From NCBI GenBank assembly GCA_021772635.1, contig JAJFLP010000018.1, positions 1 through 54,094 of the forward strand: a stretch of DNA of 54,094 bases, written 5' to 3'. Below, one piece after another: positions 44,454 through 53,977 of this stretch. The position numbers were made by a program, and so were the translations under genes. This stretch comes from Verrucomicrobiota bacterium (GTDB taxonomy: Bacteria; Verrucomicrobiota; Lentisphaeria; JABSQK01; JAJFLO01). Within the stretch, counting starts at the first letter, position 1. The number at the start of each line of letters is the position of its first letter. A model generated the notes under the pieces. It was not told where the DNA came from, did no database searches, and saw only the letters and a list, made by a program, of their open reading frames with translations.

Positions 44454-46106
44454 ATGACGTTGCCGATAATTGATTTGATACTTTTCAACGAAGATGTCCG
44501 TGCGCAGGAGAGCTGTAAATGGACCCTTGGTACGGTTCGCGAAATTGAGGCAACACCAACGGCTCTCTTCTCGTATTTAGTTGATTATTTGAGAGATGTC
44601 TCATCCGAGTACGTTCTTTTCTGGGATAAGAGCATCCCGTTACCCCACGTCCGTGTTTTAGAACGGATCATCTCTCTACCGGGAGATGTCTGGCATGCCG
44701 GTCTAAAGCTGGGGACGGGAGGGAAACCGGGTCTGATCGATTTTATACATCCAACGTGGATGTTAAATCGGGATCCGGATCCCGGAATAGATGCGACTTC
44801 ATGGCGAATCAGCCTTCGCGCTTGCGTTATGCGTACCGAAGTATTGCACCAGTTCGGCGGGATTCAGGAAAATTTCGAAACTTTGGATGCAGCGGGTCTC
44901 GAACTGGGCCATCGTTTAATACAGGGAGGTGTTTTCGTTCGACATTTCCCGAACTTAGTTGGTAGTTCAGAACTGCTGGACAAGAAAATCTCACGAGTAA
45001 GTTTCGAGGATGAAATTCGATTTATCCTTAGTCGCTTCGGGCCAGCGTGGTGTCGATGGGGTATCCTCCGTGCGCTCCTTTCGAAATCCCTCCCGCTCAG
45101 AGTCGCCTTAAAAGCCTGGAGTGGAATTGGTAGCGAACACTGCGTGCCCTGCCGGGTTCAATTTAAACGAACGGCGTCCCCGGCTGTTGATATCGACGCT
45201 TCGAGTCGTGTTTCCGTTCTGATTCCTACGTTGGATCGTTACGAATATTTGCGGGCTGTTCTGGATCAGTTGAGACCACAAACCATCGAGCCTTATGAAA
45301 TTGTTATCGTTGACCAGACCCATATCACTAAACGAATTACAGGATATTATAACGAATTCGATGATTTGCCGTTAAAGGTGATTTACCTTGATCAGCCCGG
45401 CCAATGTTCATCGCGTAACGCGGGGATCCGTGACGCAACGGGAGAATATCTATTATTTCTGGACGACGACGACGAAATCCAGCCCACGTTGATAGAAGAT
45501 CACTTAAAATCCCTAAAGTATTACAGCGCAGCCGTTTCATCGGGCGTCGCGATTGAGGATCAAGCTGGGGCATTGCCGTACGACTTCACGTTTACACGAA
45601 TAAGTGATGTTTTCCCAACTAATAATTCTTTCATAAAAAAGACCGTCCTCAATTCATCCGGGTTGTTCGACTTAGCTTATGACAAAGGACAGCGAGCGGA
45701 CCGCGACCTCGGGATAAGGATCTATCTTTCAGGAGCGCTAATGGTATTGAACTCTGATATTTCGGTGATTCACCATCACGCGCCAACCGGTGGGTTACGC
45801 GAACATAAAGCTCGTGTTATTACATACGCAAGTAGCCGGCGCAGACTATTTAAAAGACATTTGCCAACAGTCTCCGAAGTCTACCTGGCGAAACGGTATT
45901 ATACTGATGTACAAGTACGAGAAATGTTGTGGCTCCGGGTGTTCGGAACTTTTGCGTGTCACGGCACGCCGGTCAGGAAAGTAATGAAAATATTCGTAAG
46001 TGCGCTTCTGTTTCCGCACACATTGTATGTCTCCGTGATCCGTTGTCGTACCGCAGATGAGCAATTAGGCAAGTACCCAATAATCCCAATGCTTAGTGAT
46101 ATCTGA
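44454..46106 (+). CDS. Two-domain protein with C-terminal glycosyltransferase family 2
   Basis: Residues about 240-550 are a normal GT2 domain: VSVLIPTLDRYEYLRAVLDQL, IVIVDQTH in place of the usual DDGST, GQCSSRNAGI and LLFLDDDDEI. The first 230 residues form a separate domain with GT2-like features (LPHVRVLERII, WRISLRACVMRTEVL) that may be a degenerate second transferase domain; I do not recognise it further. The GT2 part probably adds a sugar to the growing chain. The stop overlaps the GTG start of the next gene. Confidence 0.85.
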   Translation: MTLPIIDLILFNEDVRAQESCKWTLGTVREIEATPTALFSYLVDYLRDVSSEYVLFWDKSIPLPHVRVLERIISLPGDVWHAGLKLGTGGKPGLIDFIHPTWMLNRDPDPGIDATSWRISLRACVMRTEVLHQFGGIQENFETLDAAGLELGHRLIQGGVFVRHFPNLVGSSELLDKKISRVSFEDEIRFILSRFGPAWCRWGILRALLSKSLPLRVALKAWSGIGSEHCVPCRVQFKRTASPAVDIDASSRVSVLIPTLDRYEYLRAVLDQLRPQTIEPYEIVIVDQTHITKRITGYYNEFDDLPLKVIYLDQPGQCSSRNAGIRDATGEYLLFLDDDDEIQPTLIEDHLKSLKYYSAAVSSGVAIEDQAGALPYDFTFTRISDVFPTNNSFIKKTVLNSSGLFDLAYDKGQRADRDLGIRIYLSGALMVLNSDISVIHHHAPTGGLREHKARVITYASSRRRLFKRHLPTVSEVYLAKRYYTDVQVREMLWLRVFGTFACHGTPVRKVMKIFVSALLFPHTLYVSVIRCRTADEQLGKYPIIPMLSDI

Positions 46107-47283
46107 GACATATCGCATATTACTTGTAAGCTCTGAGTTCCCTCCCGGGCCAGGAGGGATTGGAACACACGCTTATGAGCTCGCAGATAATTTGACCCGA
46201 CTCGGGTGGGCGGTCTTTGTCCTTGCTGGTCAAGATTATGTTGATGACAGGCAAAGAGAGCACTTTAATGCTCGTCTAGCATTTCCGATCGAGACCTTTC
46301 GCAGCGAAAGTATTTTTCCTTTAAAGGTCTTGTCGCGAGCGACTGTGACTATCAACAGCATTCTGCGATACAATCCGGATATAATCATCACCAGTGGGAA
46401 ACGTATTGGAATGCTGGTTTGGGGCGTCACCCGGTTGTATCGGTGTCCGTATATGGTTGTGGGGCACGGAACCGAATTTGGAACAAAATCCAGGTGGGAG
46501 CGATTTCTACTTCGCAGAACCTTAAGAAGTGCTGCCATGATTGCGGCGGTAAGTAAGTATACCTGGAGACAAATTGAGACGATCGCTAAATGTACACTGA
46601 GAGGAACTGTGATTCCGAACGGTGCAAACTCCGAGAAGTTCAGGGTGTTAAGCGACAGCGAGAAAAGCCAATTTATTCAGGAGAATTTTTCGGGTGACGA
46701 CTACAGGTTATTGACGGTCGGGAATGTTAGCGAGAGAAAGGGACAGGAGGTCGTGATTCGTGCTTTGCCGGCGATTTTAAGGGAGGTGCCGAATGTTAGG
46801 TACGTGATGGTCGGGTTACCAACGATCCAGGCAAAACTTGCCGCTATAGCGGAGGAACTGGGAGTTTTTGATCGTATCGATTTTGTCGGGAAAATCGATG
46901 ACGAGAAACTCGTCGGGTATATGAACCGTTGCGATCTTTTCGTGATGACCAGCGTGAGAACGGATGAGGGTGACTTTGAAGGCTTTGGAATTGCCGTTGT
47001 CGAAGCAGCGTTGTGCGGAACACCGGCTGTTGTATCCAACGATAGCGGCCTTATGGAAGCGATCGTAGCTGGTGAAACGGGCATAGGCGTACCAGAGAAT
47101 AACCCTGAAGCAACGGCGAAAGCAATAATTTCCCTTCTGAACGATAGGGACAAACGAATGAAAATGGGCCTTGCGGCACGCGATCGTGCACTAGCGGAAC
47201 AGACGTGGCGACACCGCGCTAAAGACTATGATAAACTGTTGCGAGGCATAGTTGAGCGTGGACGCGAGAGCCGGGAGAGTTGA
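46096..47283 (+). CDS. Glycosyltransferase family 4
   Basis: The start YRILLVSSEFPPGPGGIGTHAYELADNL is the standard GT4 acceptor loop (PPxxGGIGTH), and the donor domain has LLTVGNVSERKGQEVVIRAL, YVMVGLPTIQAKL and EGFGIAVVEAALCGTPAV. At 395 residues it is complete, starting at GTG 46096 with an 11-base overlap to the preceding gene. It resembles PimB-like mannosyltransferases in its N-terminus, but donor prediction is not safe. Confidence 0.91.
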   Translation: MISETYRILLVSSEFPPGPGGIGTHAYELADNLTRLGWAVFVLAGQDYVDDRQREHFNARLAFPIETFRSESIFPLKVLSRATVTINSILRYNPDIIITSGKRIGMLVWGVTRLYRCPYMVVGHGTEFGTKSRWERFLLRRTLRSAAMIAAVSKYTWRQIETIAKCTLRGTVIPNGANSEKFRVLSDSEKSQFIQENFSGDDYRLLTVGNVSERKGQEVVIRALPAILREVPNVRYVMVGLPTIQAKLAAIAEELGVFDRIDFVGKIDDEKLVGYMNRCDLFVMTSVRTDEGDFEGFGIAVVEAALCGTPAVVSNDSGLMEAIVAGETGIGVPENNPEATAKAIISLLNDRDKRMKMGLAARDRALAEQTWRHRAKDYDKLLRGIVERGRESRES

Positions 47284-47326
47284 GCGTTGCGTGAAAATTG
47301 AAGAACGTAGAAATTACGGAAGTACT

Positions 47327-48478
47327 GTGAGAGAAAAAACGAGTCTTCTAATTATTTCACATACGCCGCATTACCAGAGAGACGGACAAACTGTAGGTTG
47401 GGGGCCGACCGTTAGAGAAATAGATCAACTGACGCGGTTGTTCGACAGGATCACCCATCTTGCGCCACTTTATTCTGGTCCTGCGCCGGAAAGCTCGCTC
47501 GGATACGGCTCGTCGAATGTCCTCTTGCATCCAATCCGCCCGGCAGGGGGTGACTGTTGGCATGATAAACTTCGCATCCTGATAACGGTACCATCTTACA
47601 TCCGTGCGATTGCAAGGACAGTCCCGCTTGCGGACGTCGTTCACATCAGGTGCCCTGCGAATATCAGTTGTATAGCATTGATCTATCTTTGGTTGACAAG
47701 ATATCGTAAACGCAAGTGGGTGAAATACGCGGGAAACTGGCAACCCGAGAGGCAGCCGGATCCGATCAGTTATCGGTTCCAACGGTGGTGGTTAAAGAGA
47801 ATGGTTCACGACGGATTCGTTACGATTAACGGAAGGTGGCCAAATCAGCCGGCTCATTTGCACACCTTTGATAATCCATGTCTCACTCAAGCCGAACTTA
47901 ACGACGCGCGACTCATGAACGGGAAAAAGCAGTTAGAGAGACCAGTCCGGCTACTTTACGCAGGCCGCCTTGATGATCGTAAAGGGGTGGATAAGGTGAT
48001 CCAGATTATTTATCAGTTGCAATCAAAGTCGATTCCATCAACGCTCGATTTAGTCGGTGACGGCCCCGATCGCGGTCGTTACGAAGAGGAAGTCGAACGC
48101 CTGGAATTAACGCACGTTGTGAAATTTCATGGCTGGTTGCCGCAACCGGATTTAGCGCCAATCTACAGCCGATCTCATATATTCGTATTGCCAAGTGAGA
48201 GCGAAGGCTGGCCAAAAGTTATCAGCGAAGGGATGGCATACGGTGTGGTGCCTGTCGTAAACGCGATTCCGGCGATTAGACAGACTCTTGTTGAAATAGG
48301 CACTGGAGTATGCGTGATAAATAATTCTGTGTCTGAGTACGTTTCTGCGATAACTGATCTAGTCGATAACCCTCGAAAGTGGAAGGAGTTCAGTCGTGCA
48401 GGGATGGATGGCGCATGTCGATTCGGTTTTGAACAGTACATCGAACAAATCGAATCATGCTTTTGTAACGATGTTTGA
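47327..48478 (+). CDS. Glycosyltransferase family 4
   Basis: The GT-B donor domain is clear: RLLYAGRLDDRKGVDKVIQII, DLVGDGPDRGRYEEEV and SESEGWPKVISEGMAYGVVPVV. The frame is open from 47252, overlapping the previous gene, but GTG 47327 has a GGAAG ribosome-binding sequence and starts just before the first strand (TSLLIISHTPHY), so it is preferred; GTG 47291 is another option. The N-terminal acceptor domain has a GWGPTVREID loop. Length about 384 residues. Confidence 0.88.
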   Translation: MREKTSLLIISHTPHYQRDGQTVGWGPTVREIDQLTRLFDRITHLAPLYSGPAPESSLGYGSSNVLLHPIRPAGGDCWHDKLRILITVPSYIRAIARTVPLADVVHIRCPANISCIALIYLWLTRYRKRKWVKYAGNWQPERQPDPISYRFQRWWLKRMVHDGFVTINGRWPNQPAHLHTFDNPCLTQAELNDARLMNGKKQLERPVRLLYAGRLDDRKGVDKVIQIIYQLQSKSIPSTLDLVGDGPDRGRYEEEVERLELTHVVKFHGWLPQPDLAPIYSRSHIFVLPSESEGWPKVISEGMAYGVVPVVNAIPAIRQTLVEIGTGVCVINNSVSEYVSAITDLVDNPRKWKEFSRAGMDGACRFGFEQYIEQIESCFCNDV

Positions 48479-48605
48479 ATTGACAGTCGGAGGTCTGATT
48501 TATCGCTATCGCGGGAACGACTGGTTACAGGGAAAGTCGGCGAAAAGAGCAGACTGGCTGCGGGAATTTCGAAATCGCACCAAGTTTAAATTCGAGAATG
48601 GTTAA
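48471..48605 (+). CDS. Possible 44-residue small ORF between GT4 and polymerase genes
   Basis: ATG 48471 overlaps the end of the GT4 gene by 8 bases, and the frame ends 9 bases before the next start. The product (starting MFELTVGGLIYRYRGNDWLQ) is basic and protein-like, with no known family. The tight packing on both sides suggests it may be translated; a remnant of a lost gene is the alternative. Confidence 0.35.
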   Translation: MFELTVGGLIYRYRGNDWLQGKSAKRADWLREFRNRTKFKFENG

Positions 48606-48614
48606 GCACTCCTG

Positions 48615-49925
48615 ATGCTATCGAACTGGCCCATCATATTCCTTGCGGTACATGCCCCAATTGCGGTAATGATGTCGAAATCTCCGGGTGTCGCTACGAT
48701 GCACGCGGTGATAACGATCACCGTTGGAATCGTTTGGGCGCTGTCCAAGCAGCGCTTGGATCGAGTGCTTTATGTGGCTGCTTATATAACCGGCGCGGAG
48801 GTTTTGTGGAGGATGTGCCGGGCAGAAATATTCTGGGAAACGGGTAAGTACGCTACAGCGTTAATCCTTGCGGTTGCGCTATTACATCGCGGTAGAAATC
48901 GTTCCCCGGCTCCGGCACTAATGTATTTTATCTGCCTGCTGCCATCAGTGATAGTAGCTGTTTTTAATGCCGCGAGCTTTCATGTTCGCCAGGAAATCAG
49001 TTTTAATCTGTCCGGCCCGTTTTCATTATTTGTTTGCTGCTGGTTTTTTTCGGAATTACGTATAAGTCGGGCGCATATTGAGAAATTGTTACTGGCATTA
49101 TCAGGACCGATAATCGGGATCGCAGCGATTGCGATGTACGGAACCTATTCGACCGAGTATATCAAGTTCACGAACGAGTCCAATTTTGCGACTAGCGGTG
49201 GTTACGGTCCGAACCAGGTTTCGTCTGTGCTCGGGTTGGGAGTATTTGCGTTAGCAATGATTTTGCTGACGGCGGGACGGCAAGGATTGTTCGCGCGTCT
49301 CATTTATATCGGGTTGGTTATTGTGGTGGGGACACAGTGCGCATTAACATTTTCCCGCGGCGGGATTTACCTCGCACTATTAGCCTCTACAGCGACGATT
49401 GTATTTCTGGTTGGCAACATGAAATCGCGCGGGCAGGGGGTTTTGTCGATTCTCATTGTCTGTATAGTGACTTTTACTACGGTAATCCCGTATCTTATCG
49501 AATTCACGACGGGTTGGATCTCCGTACGATTTACTGATATAGGTTCAACCAACAGATTCGAAACAATGTCCGCTGATTTACAAATTTGGATGGATAATCC
49601 AATATTCGGTGTGGGCGTCGGGCAATCAACATTTCACCACATCGAATACCTCGGAATTTCGATGGCGGCGCACACTGAATTATCGCGCTTACTAGCAGAA
49701 CACGGTATCTTCGGCGTTGTTGCGATTTTGATGTTGTTATATGTAATATATAAATCGACTCGGACTTCTGTCTCTAATTCCGGGCGGGCGTTGGTGATTG
49801 GAATGTTCACGTGGAGTTTTTGTTTTATGCTGGTTAACGGGATGCGCATCGTCGCGCCGTCGTTTATTTTCGGATTGGCGACGGCGATACTCCTCCCGGA
49901 GGATGAGACATCATTTTCAGAATAA
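48615..49925 (+). CDS. O-antigen ligase/polymerase-like membrane protein (Wzy/WaaL fold)
   Basis: The protein (436 residues) has about ten to twelve hydrophobic segments and the family features GYGPNQVSSVLGLG, LTFSRGG and NPIFGVGVGQS followed by HTELSRLLAEHGIFG, the periplasmic-loop region of the Wzy_C/O-antigen ligase family. It either joins the finished glycan to its lipid or peptide acceptor or polymerises repeat units at the periplasmic face. Because an ABC-type exporter ATPase is at the other end of the region and no Wzx flippase is visible, a ligase role fits slightly better than polymerase. Confidence 0.87.
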   Translation: MLSNWPIIFLAVHAPIAVMMSKSPGVATMHAVITITVGIVWALSKQRLDRVLYVAAYITGAEVLWRMCRAEIFWETGKYATALILAVALLHRGRNRSPAPALMYFICLLPSVIVAVFNAASFHVRQEISFNLSGPFSLFVCCWFFSELRISRAHIEKLLLALSGPIIGIAAIAMYGTYSTEYIKFTNESNFATSGGYGPNQVSSVLGLGVFALAMILLTAGRQGLFARLIYIGLVIVVGTQCALTFSRGGIYLALLASTATIVFLVGNMKSRGQGVLSILIVCIVTFTTVIPYLIEFTTGWISVRFTDIGSTNRFETMSADLQIWMDNPIFGVGVGQSTFHHIEYLGISMAAHTELSRLLAEHGIFGVVAILMLLYVIYKSTRTSVSNSGRALVIGMFTWSFCFMLVNGMRIVAPSFIFGLATAILLPEDETSFSE

Positions 49926-49991
49926 TGGTCGACCCGACAATAGTGTTTCCTGGAATTCAATTCTTATAAAGCGCAAACCGGGCTGAAGAGC

Positions 49992-51035
49992 ATGTCGAAA
50001 ATCCCTCATCGCAACGTCTTGATCATCGGGAATTTTCTCTCGTCGTCGGTCAGTGCTCGCAGCGTCTGCGAAGATCTTGCCGACCGCTTGGAGGCTTCCG
50101 GATGGCACGTCTACAGGGCGTCCGACAAAATTAATCGATTTCACCGAATGGTCGATATGATACTTACGGTTTGCTGTCACCGATCGAGGTATAATGTGGC
50201 TCAGGTTGATGTGTTTAGTGGACCTGCGTTCTTCTGGGCGCGGGTTACGACAAATCTGCTGCGGTTGCTCGATAAGAAAATAATTTTAACGTTACATGGC
50301 GGCGGGCTTCCAGCGTATGCGGAACGGCACCCCCGTCGAGTCGCTGGGCTATTGTCTGCTGCAACGATCGTTACCACGCCGTCGGCATTTTTGCTAAAGA
50401 GGTTCTTGGAGTTAAGGCCTGATATCAAACGTATTCCGAACGCCATCAACCTGAAGCAGTACGAATTCCGGCTGAGAGCGAATGCCGAACCTCGTATTAT
50501 TTGGCTACGGGCGTTCCACGTGGTATATAATCCGATTTTGGCGGTTGAGACGATTTTCCGGCTCAAAAAATTGTGCCCGGCCATTCAGTTAATAATGGTT
50601 GGTCGCGATAAAGGCGATGGTAGTTTGCGGGCCGTATCTGACTACGTTGCGAAAAATAACCTTCAAGCCAACGTTGTCTTAAAGACTGGGGTCCCGAAAT
50701 CTCAGGTGCCGGAGTGGATGAATAAAGGCGATATATTCCTTAACACAAGTACCATCGATAACGCGCCTGTCAGTGTGATAGAAGCGATGGCTTGTGGACT
50801 GTGCGTGGTAACCACGAATGTCGGAGGAATACCATATCTTCTGGAACATGAGAACGACTCGCTTCTGGTAAATGCAGATGACCCGAGAGGCCTTGCCGAC
50901 GCGATCACACGAATTCTAGGTGACCCGGACCTGGCTGCAAGGCTATCTCAAAACGCTCGGAATAAAGCTGAAAAATTTGATTGGTCGGTTGTATTAGATA
51001 AATGGGACAAATTGTTATCTGCTCAAATTTCATAG
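49992..51035 (+). CDS. Glycosyltransferase family 4
   Basis: The short GT4 (347 residues) starts VLIIGNFLSSSVSARSVCEDLADRL and has PNAINLKQYEFR, LIMVGRDKGDG, and NAPVSVIEAMACGLCVVTTNVGG. The usual Glu of the first EX7E position is replaced by Asn (DNAPVSVIE), which occurs in a subgroup of GT4 enzymes. The start is ATG 49992, and its end overlaps the next gene by 34 bases. Confidence 0.89.
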   Translation: MSKIPHRNVLIIGNFLSSSVSARSVCEDLADRLEASGWHVYRASDKINRFHRMVDMILTVCCHRSRYNVAQVDVFSGPAFFWARVTTNLLRLLDKKIILTLHGGGLPAYAERHPRRVAGLLSAATIVTTPSAFLLKRFLELRPDIKRIPNAINLKQYEFRLRANAEPRIIWLRAFHVVYNPILAVETIFRLKKLCPAIQLIMVGRDKGDGSLRAVSDYVAKNNLQANVVLKTGVPKSQVPEWMNKGDIFLNTSTIDNAPVSVIEAMACGLCVVTTNVGGIPYLLEHENDSLLVNADDPRGLADAITRILGDPDLAARLSQNARNKAEKFDWSVVLDKWDKLLSAQIS

Positions 51036-52264
51036 CTCATAGCGATCGAAAATGGCAATTTGTGCGTCGCGGTACATTTTCATTCATTCTTACGGCGGTG
51101 ACACTGCTGATTTTTTGGCATGTGATTCCACAAAGCCTGAAGTTTAACGAAAGCAGCGACTATAGCACTTTCTATCGGCCGCTTGCTATCAGAATTTCCG
51201 AAGGCAACGGAATCACCAATTACGATGACTCTCCAGCGACCCGATATCCCCCTGGTTACCCGCTTATTCTGGCGTCGGTTCACGTCGTAATTAAACATTT
51301 TTCCATACCGGAGGATGTCGCGCTACAAGTCTTAACTATCGTATCTCTGTCGCTGTCTGCGGCGACTATCTACGCAATTTCGGCAATGACATGGAACGTC
51401 AAGATCGGAGTACTGTCGTCAGTGTTATGGGCATTGTACCCATTGAACTGGTGGTTGAGTAAACAAGCGAACAGTGAAATCCCATTTATATTGATTTTTT
51501 ATACCGGGATTTTTGTATTTTGGTCATCGTATAGTCGTCAGAGACAACAGCTGTGGCCGTACTTCATAACCGGCGCTGTTCTCGGATTATCGATGCTGAT
51601 TCGTCCGATTGCCTTGGGAGCGACCTTTGTTCTTGTTGCGTTCTTGTTTATTCGTTGTGAATGGCTAGCTCGGCGGCGAAAAGTAATGGTTGCGGTATGT
51701 ATGTTACTTGGAAATCTCTGCGCGATCGCGCCTTGGGAGGCTTGGATATATCACCGAACGGGCAAGGTGATTTTACTTAGTTCTGCAGGGCCCATCTCCG
51801 CGATTGACGGTTTAACATTTGCCCGCCACGATCAAGGGCAGCGGTTTGGGGCGGATGTAGTCCAACTGATGAGACATATCAGAATACAAACACATTCGAC
51901 AGAATCCATCTACGACGTTGGGAAGGTTGTCGCGATCAGTGCGGTTGCCCACCCGCTAGCAACGACCAAACTCGTTTGTCATAAATTGCTGAGAAGCTGG
52001 TTCGCCACCGAGAGCGGACGATTTGACAAACTCGTACTATTAATCCAGATACCATTTTTGTATCTGTTCGTACTGTCGTCTCTGACAATCGGGCGGGGAT
52101 TCGGGATTCGTTCGGACCTGGTTATTCTTTTGAGTATGTTGACGTTGTACTTCTGGATGATGACGGTGAGTGTGTTATCGATTGTCCGGTATATGGTGCC
52201 TATTATAGGTATGTGGTTTACTGTAGTTCCTGGTATGCTTTTGGTTAAGGAAGATACCTTATAG
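51002..52264 (+). CDS. PMT/ArnT-like GT-C glycosyltransferase
   Basis: Ten or so transmembrane helices follow a first periplasmic loop with YRPLAIRISEGNGIT and RYPPGYPLILA, the signature of the PMT_2/GT39-GT83 type enzymes that use polyprenyl-phosphate sugars. They transfer a sugar to lipid A, a glycan or a protein on the periplasmic side. The start at ATG 51002 lies within the preceding gene; a later start at GTG 51061 is possible, since the first helix begins after VRRGTF. It is the last gene of the glycan block. Confidence 0.82.
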   Translation: MGQIVICSNFIAHSDRKWQFVRRGTFSFILTAVTLLIFWHVIPQSLKFNESSDYSTFYRPLAIRISEGNGITNYDDSPATRYPPGYPLILASVHVVIKHFSIPEDVALQVLTIVSLSLSAATIYAISAMTWNVKIGVLSSVLWALYPLNWWLSKQANSEIPFILIFYTGIFVFWSSYSRQRQQLWPYFITGAVLGLSMLIRPIALGATFVLVAFLFIRCEWLARRRKVMVAVCMLLGNLCAIAPWEAWIYHRTGKVILLSSAGPISAIDGLTFARHDQGQRFGADVVQLMRHIRIQTHSTESIYDVGKVVAISAVAHPLATTKLVCHKLLRSWFATESGRFDKLVLLIQIPFLYLFVLSSLTIGRGFGIRSDLVILLSMLTLYFWMMTVSVLSIVRYMVPIIGMWFTVVPGMLLVKEDTL

Positions 52265-52299
52265 TTACTCAGTCTCATTTTTACTCTTTAGAAAACGCA

Positions 52300-52380
52300 G
52301 AGTTATTATGGGCGCGCCGCTTCGCGAGAATGGGCCCGGACCAAGCTCGTCGGAGCGAAGCAAGCGGCCGTAAATAACTC
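52300..52380 (+). other. Large GC-rich hairpin after the last glycan gene
   Basis: The ends GAGTTATT (52300-52307) and AATAACTC (52373-52380) pair perfectly, and inside them GCCGCTT (52316-52322) pairs with AAGCGGC (52362-52368). The remaining centre is GC-rich, unlike the A/T-rich sequence around it. It could be a transcription stop for the glycan operon, the outer part of the insertion element or its target site. No T-run follows. Confidence 0.5.
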
Positions 52381-52499
52381 GATGACATCTCTTTTATCAC
52401 TGATTTTGGAGAACAGCTAAAATTCAAAAGGAGTCACCTGCTAGCAAGTTGTATATTAACAATCAACACGCCTCGCATCCGTTACGAATTCGATACCTA

Positions 52500-52680
52500 A
52501 ACGGTGATGACGTTTACGAAAAGCATTTCGACGGATACGAGTTTTTGGTTCATAAACGAATTCTCAGAAGATGTCTGTTTCACTGAAACAAGACTTTCTA
52601 TAAGGCTTACGCTGAACCAACAGCGTGTTCTTTTACCACGCGGGCGTGTTAACCGTAATATTCAACATAAAAAACAGGAA
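52500..52680 (+). ncRNA. Candidate IS110 bridge-RNA region
   Basis: Three hairpins lie in series right before the transposase: TGTTT/AAACA (52576-52590), ACGCTG/CAGCGT (52609-52626) and CACG/CGTG (52637-52648). IS110-group elements are known to carry a structured guide (bridge) RNA in the non-coding left end, and this long non-coding segment (52265-52687) is in the right place. The guide loops were not matched to target sequence, so the call is mainly positional. Confidence 0.35.
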
Positions 52681-52687
52681 ATGAATT

Positions 52688-53977
52688 ATGCTACAACAAA
52701 CATCAACATCAGTTCAAAGCCCAGACTTCGTTGCTTTTATCGGTATCGACTGGGCTGACAAGGCTCACGCGATTTGCCTTCAGGCCAATGGCGAATCACG
52801 GGTGAAACACCAAAAAGTCGAACACTCACCAGAAGCTCTGAATAAATGGGTCGGCGAACTACATCAGCGTTTCGGTGACGGTCCGATTGCTGTATGCTTA
52901 GAGCAAAGTAAAGGATCCTTGATCAACTTTTTGATTTGTCATGACCTTTTTGTTCTTTATCCCATTAACCCTAAAACCTTGGCCAAGTTTCGCGAAGCAT
53001 TTCGTCCCAGTGGTGCCAAGGATGATCCAAATGATGCAGAGAATCTACTCGATATCATAGTAAGTCATCGGGATAAACTGACTCCTTGGAAACCCGATGA
53101 CGAGGTGACACGGAAAATCAATATCCTGGCCCGAAAACGCAGAGACGCGGTGAATCAGCGAACTGCTTTTTCAAACCAGCAAAAAGCGGCTTTAAAAGTG
53201 TATTTCCCTCAAGCATTGGACTTGATCGGTAAAGATCTGTCCACTCCGATGAGTTGTGATTTCCTGTTGAAATGGCCAACTTTAGAAACTATCAAAAGTG
53301 CACGTCGTAAAACGATCGAACAGTTTTACAAGAGTCACAACTGTTTCAAGGCCGATCTCATAAACGACCGTCTACAGATTATCCGTCAAGCCGAACCCTT
53401 GACCTCTGATCCGGCGATTTTGGCCACGTATCCCTTGGAGGTGACAATGTTGGGGAAGTTACTCAAACAGCTCACCAAATCAATCGCCGAGTATGACCGG
53501 CAACTCAAAGCTCTTTATCCACAGCATGCAGACGCTGAAATTTTCAGTAGTTTCCCCGGTGCCGGCCCCGTTCACTCCGCCCGTTTAGCTGCTGCTTTCG
53601 GAACGGATCGAACACGCTATAAAGCGGCCGAAGACATCCAAACATCCAGCGGTGTCGCTCCCATTAAGGTTGCCAGCGGCAATACCTGTCGGATTGCCGC
53701 GCGCTACAGATGTCCGAAGTATGACCGTCAAAGTTTTGTTGAATACGCCGGGCAATCCATCAACCATTCGATCTGGGCTGGAGCCTATTACGCCATGCAA
53801 CGACAAAACAATAAAAGGCATAATGTCATTATCCGAGCCCTGGCATTTAAATGGATGCGGATAATGTATCGTTGCTGGCAGGACAAAAAAAACTATGACG
53901 AACTTCTATATCTTAAATCTCTCCAGAAGAAAGGAGCAGAATTATTGAAGTATATTCCTGCCGCTGCTACAGGATAA
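52688..53977 (+). CDS. IS110-family transposase (DEDD recombinase)
   Basis: The N-terminal RuvC-like domain carries the DEDD residues Asp21 (GIDWADKAH), Glu72 (CLEQSKG), and Asp113/Asp116 (DDPNDAEN). The C-terminal Tnp domain has FPGAGPVHSARLAAAFG, SSGVAPIKVASG and the GQSINHSIWAGAYY region with the conserved Ser motif. Length (429 residues) is complete and no frameshift is seen, so the enzyme may be active. A ribosome-binding site (ACAGGAA) precedes ATG 52688. IS110 enzymes recombine DNA guided by a structured RNA from their own end. Confidence 0.95.
   Translation: MLQQTSTSVQSPDFVAFIGIDWADKAHAICLQANGESRVKHQKVEHSPEALNKWVGELHQRFGDGPIAVCLEQSKGSLINFLICHDLFVLYPINPKTLAKFREAFRPSGAKDDPNDAENLLDIIVSHRDKLTPWKPDDEVTRKINILARKRRDAVNQRTAFSNQQKAALKVYFPQALDLIGKDLSTPMSCDFLLKWPTLETIKSARRKTIEQFYKSHNCFKADLINDRLQIIRQAEPLTSDPAILATYPLEVTMLGKLLKQLTKSIAEYDRQLKALYPQHADAEIFSSFPGAGPVHSARLAAAFGTDRTRYKAAEDIQTSSGVAPIKVASGNTCRIAARYRCPKYDRQSFVEYAGQSINHSIWAGAYYAMQRQNNKRHNVIIRALAFKWMRIMYRCWQDKKNYDELLYLKSLQKKGAELLKYIPAAATG

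Noticed and set aside
52504-52758. 84-codon ORF overlapping the transposase start
   Set aside because: It overlaps the structured left end and the transposase N-terminus in another frame and has no family features.
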